From: Clostridia bacterium
GTDB taxonomy: Bacteria > Bacillota > Clostridia > Christensenellales > Aristaeellaceae
Assembly (NCBI GenBank): GCA_017471125.1
Contig: JAFUWR010000151.1
Span: 1-8,119, forward strand
DNA length: 8,119 nt
Direction of reading: 5' to 3'
In this document: positions 6,928 through 8,119 of the stretch, one piece after another
How the letters are laid out: each line of letters begins with the position of its first letter
Position numbering within the stretch: position 1 is the first letter of the stretch
Program-made: the position numbers and the translations under genes
The notes under the pieces: generated by a model
What the model was told of the DNA's origin: nothing
Seen by the model: the letters and a program-made list of their open reading frames with translations, nothing else
The model's database searches: none

Positions 6928-7403
6928 AGAAGCGCAGATTGCTGTTCCGCGTGGGCACGGTGCTGGTGCTGGTCGCCATCGCCGCCTGCATGATGGTGAT
7001 CGGCCGCGGCCACACCATGTACTTTGACAACAAGAAGCTGGAGTACGAGGGCCAGGAGGTGGACACCTTCCGCCGCATCAACGTCAACGTCAACGGCGAG
7101 CAGGTCGCCAAGCTGTCCGCCAAGGACCGCGGCATGGCCACGTTCACCGGCCAGACCCTCAAGTTCAACATCGAGGTCATCCGCGAAAAGGGCGGGGACA
7201 GCGAGTTCTACGACTACACCGTCAAGGTGCCCTACGGCGTGGACGGCACGGTGCTGAACCTGCCCGCCATGGTCGAGGGGCTGCCCGCCGAGGCGTACAC
7301 CTCCATATTCGTGCCGCAGGTGGTCGAGGAGTCCCCCGAGGACAACGAGATCGTCACCGACGAGTTCGGCCTGGGCGACGACATGGGCAGCGTAGAGGGA
7401 TAA
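6924..7403 (+). CDS. Small membrane-anchored accessory protein of the importer (probably DUF6672)
   Basis: This 159-residue protein has no function I know. A basic start (KKRR) and one hydrophobic segment (about 10-26) are followed by GRGHTMYFDNK (27-37) and a polar domain rich in short beta strands (RINVNVNG, TLKFNIEVI, YDYTVKVPYG), then a hydrophobic VLNLPAMVEGLP stretch (110-121) and an acidic tail (134-159). The topology puts the domain outside the cytoplasmic membrane. From memory it resembles DUF6672, small proteins I recall next to DUF3798 importers; I could not check this. IAAC (19-22) fits a lipobox on paper, but four more hydrophobic residues follow the Cys, so a membrane anchor is more likely. 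The ATG overlaps the permease stop (ATGA) with AGGAGG 7 bases upstream, so it is made together with the permeases and is probably a subunit or a docking partner for the binding protein. Confidence 0.75.
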   Translation: MKKRRLLFRVGTVLVLVAIAACMMVIGRGHTMYFDNKKLEYEGQEVDTFRRINVNVNGEQVAKLSAKDRGMATFTGQTLKFNIEVIREKGGDSEFYDYTVKVPYGVDGTVLNLPAMVEGLPAEAYTSIFVPQVVEESPEDNEIVTDEFGLGDDMGSVEG

Positions 7404-7415
7404 GCACAATAACGC

Positions 7416-7449
7416 GCGGCCACCGGTCCCACCGGTGGCCGCTTTCATT
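7416..7449 (+). terminator. Terminator-like hairpin closing the importer operon
   Basis: A perfect 12-bp stem (GCGGCCACCGGT at 7416-7427 with ACCGGTGGCCGC at 7431-7442) has a CCC loop. Only TTTCATT follows before a G-run, a shorter T-tract than in the other two terminators. The natural T-tract may have been cut off by the sequence join suspected just here. Confidence 0.75.
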
Positions 7450-7474
7450 GGGGGCGAACATGGTCTTTCATTGG
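7442..7474 (+). repeat. 10-base direct repeat at a compositional break
   Basis: CTTTCATTGG occurs exactly at 7442-7451 and 7465-7474, 23 bases apart. The first copy sits in the tail of the operon terminator and the second in the first codons of the truncated lpxI. Codon use changes across this point. Confidence 0.6.
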
Positions 7475-8113
7475 AACGTGACGGATGACGGCGCGGTGCT
7501 CGCCGGGCAGATCAATCCGCTCTCGCTCTTCCGTTCGCGCTTCGACGACGAGGTGAAGGCGTGGCTCCGCTCGCTTCCCTGCAAGAACGCGCACACGATC
7601 TTCGGCAAGCTTGTCGAGGAATTCGAGAAGGCGGGCGTGCGCATCCTGCCGGCGACCTGCTACATGGACGGCTGCCTGCCGGGCGAAGGGGTGCTGACCG
7701 CCCGTGCGCCCGATGCGCGGGAGGCGCGTGATATCGCCTATGGCGCGGTTGTCGTGCGCGACATGGGGCGTCACGATGTGGGGCAGACCGTCCTGGTGAA
7801 GGAAGGCATGGTGCTGGCGGTCGAGGCGTTCGAGGGCACGAACGCCGCCATCAAGCGCGGCGGCAAGCTGGGCGGCAAGGGGGCGGTGATTTTCAAGGGC
7901 GCGCGCGAAGGGCATGACATGCGTTTTGACGTGCCGGTCAGGGGGCTCAAGACCGTCAAGATGATGAAAAGCGCGGGTGTCACCGCGCTGGCGTTCCAGG
8001 CCGGGCGGCAGATCGTGCTGGAGAGGGAGGCGGTCGTCGCCTACGCGAACCGGCACGGCATCTCGCTCGTTGGCGTGAAGACCGACCTGCCGCCCGCCCC
8101 CACGCGGCCGTAG
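7460..8113 (+). CDS. lpxI: N-terminally truncated LpxI, UDP-2,3-diacylglucosamine pyrophosphatase
   Basis: LpxI cleaves UDP-2,3-diacylglucosamine to lipid X and UMP in lipid A synthesis. The 217 residues here carry the LpxI_C (formerly DUF1009) domain nearly complete: GVLTARAPD (77-85), DIAYG (91-95), DVGQTVLVKEGMVLAVEAFEGT (from 106), GGKLGGKGAV (134-143) and GHDMRFDVPVRGLKT (151-165). From the N-terminal domain only its end remains (GAVLAGQINPLSLF, 11-24, onward). Family members are usually about 270-290 residues, so roughly 60 are missing. The ATG has only a GGGGG run as a ribosome site, and the reading frame upstream runs into the hairpin, so this start may be an accident of truncation. 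Asn128 replaces the Asp I expect in EGTD. Codon use differs from the rest: Gly is GGG in 8 of 24 cases and Ser is TCG in 4 of 5. Probably not functional as it stands, or an artefact of a contig join. Confidence 0.8.
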   Translation: MVFHWNVTDDGAVLAGQINPLSLFRSRFDDEVKAWLRSLPCKNAHTIFGKLVEEFEKAGVRILPATCYMDGCLPGEGVLTARAPDAREARDIAYGAVVVRDMGRHDVGQTVLVKEGMVLAVEAFEGTNAAIKRGGKLGGKGAVIFKGAREGHDMRFDVPVRGLKTVKMMKSAGVTALAFQAGRQIVLEREAVVAYANRHGISLVGVKTDLPPAPTRP

Positions 8114-8119
8114 ATGTCA

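Noticed and set aside
6978..6989. Lipoprotein signal (IAAC) in the small anchored protein
   Set aside because: The hydrophobic run continues past the Cys to residue 26, which is unlike a mature lipoprotein N-terminus; kept only as an alternative in the gene entry.
8114..8119. ATGTCA directly after the lpxI stop as the start of a next gene
   Set aside because: Two codons cannot be judged and no ribosome-binding site precedes them.

Overview
The window is GC-rich bacterial DNA, and every gene I can support lies on the + strand. The first 7.4 kb looks like one genome: C/G-ending codons, Gly almost always GGC, strong AGGAGG ribosome-binding sites and a perfect-consensus housekeeping promoter. 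This suits a high-GC member of the Clostridia, but a diderm such as Synergistota is not excluded. The sequence alone does not fix the taxon.

Layout. Positions 2-1600 hold a flavoprotein of the fumarate-reductase/FAD_binding_2 type with its 5' end outside the window, closed by a strong terminator (1615-1650). A 150-base AT-rich control region follows, with a TTGACA-17-TATAAT promoter and a hairpin at the very start of the predicted leader. The promoter drives a five-gene unit (1803-7403): an exported binding protein of the DUF3798 type, a two-domain ABC ATPase of the RbsA/MglA type, two different membrane permeases of the RbsC-like superfamily, and a small membrane-anchored protein that I think belongs to DUF6672. 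The last four genes are tightly packed: one 13-base gap, then two ATGA overlaps. Between the binding protein and the ATPase lie a terminator and then a separate 51-base palindrome, an arrangement that should make the binding protein far more abundant than the membrane parts. A third hairpin (7416-7442) closes the unit.

How the genes work together. They make a complete importer: an extracytoplasmic binding protein, a permease heterodimer, one fused ATPase with a single intact composite ATP site, and an anchored accessory protein. Both ends of the set (DUF3798 and the 159-residue protein) have no function I know of. The permeases lack the DLSVG motif of sugar transporters and share a G-x-G-L-N-F-G motif instead, so a sugar substrate should not be assumed. 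This importer is the best candidate here for an undescribed system. The neighbouring flavoprotein may act on the imported compound, but it is a separate transcription unit.

The tail (about 7443-8119) is different. It encodes an LpxI (lipid A pathway) protein lacking roughly its first 60 residues, with different codon use, joined directly behind the operon terminator at an exact 10-base direct repeat. This is either a recombination scar or an assembly join, so it should not be used to infer the organism's envelope until checked.
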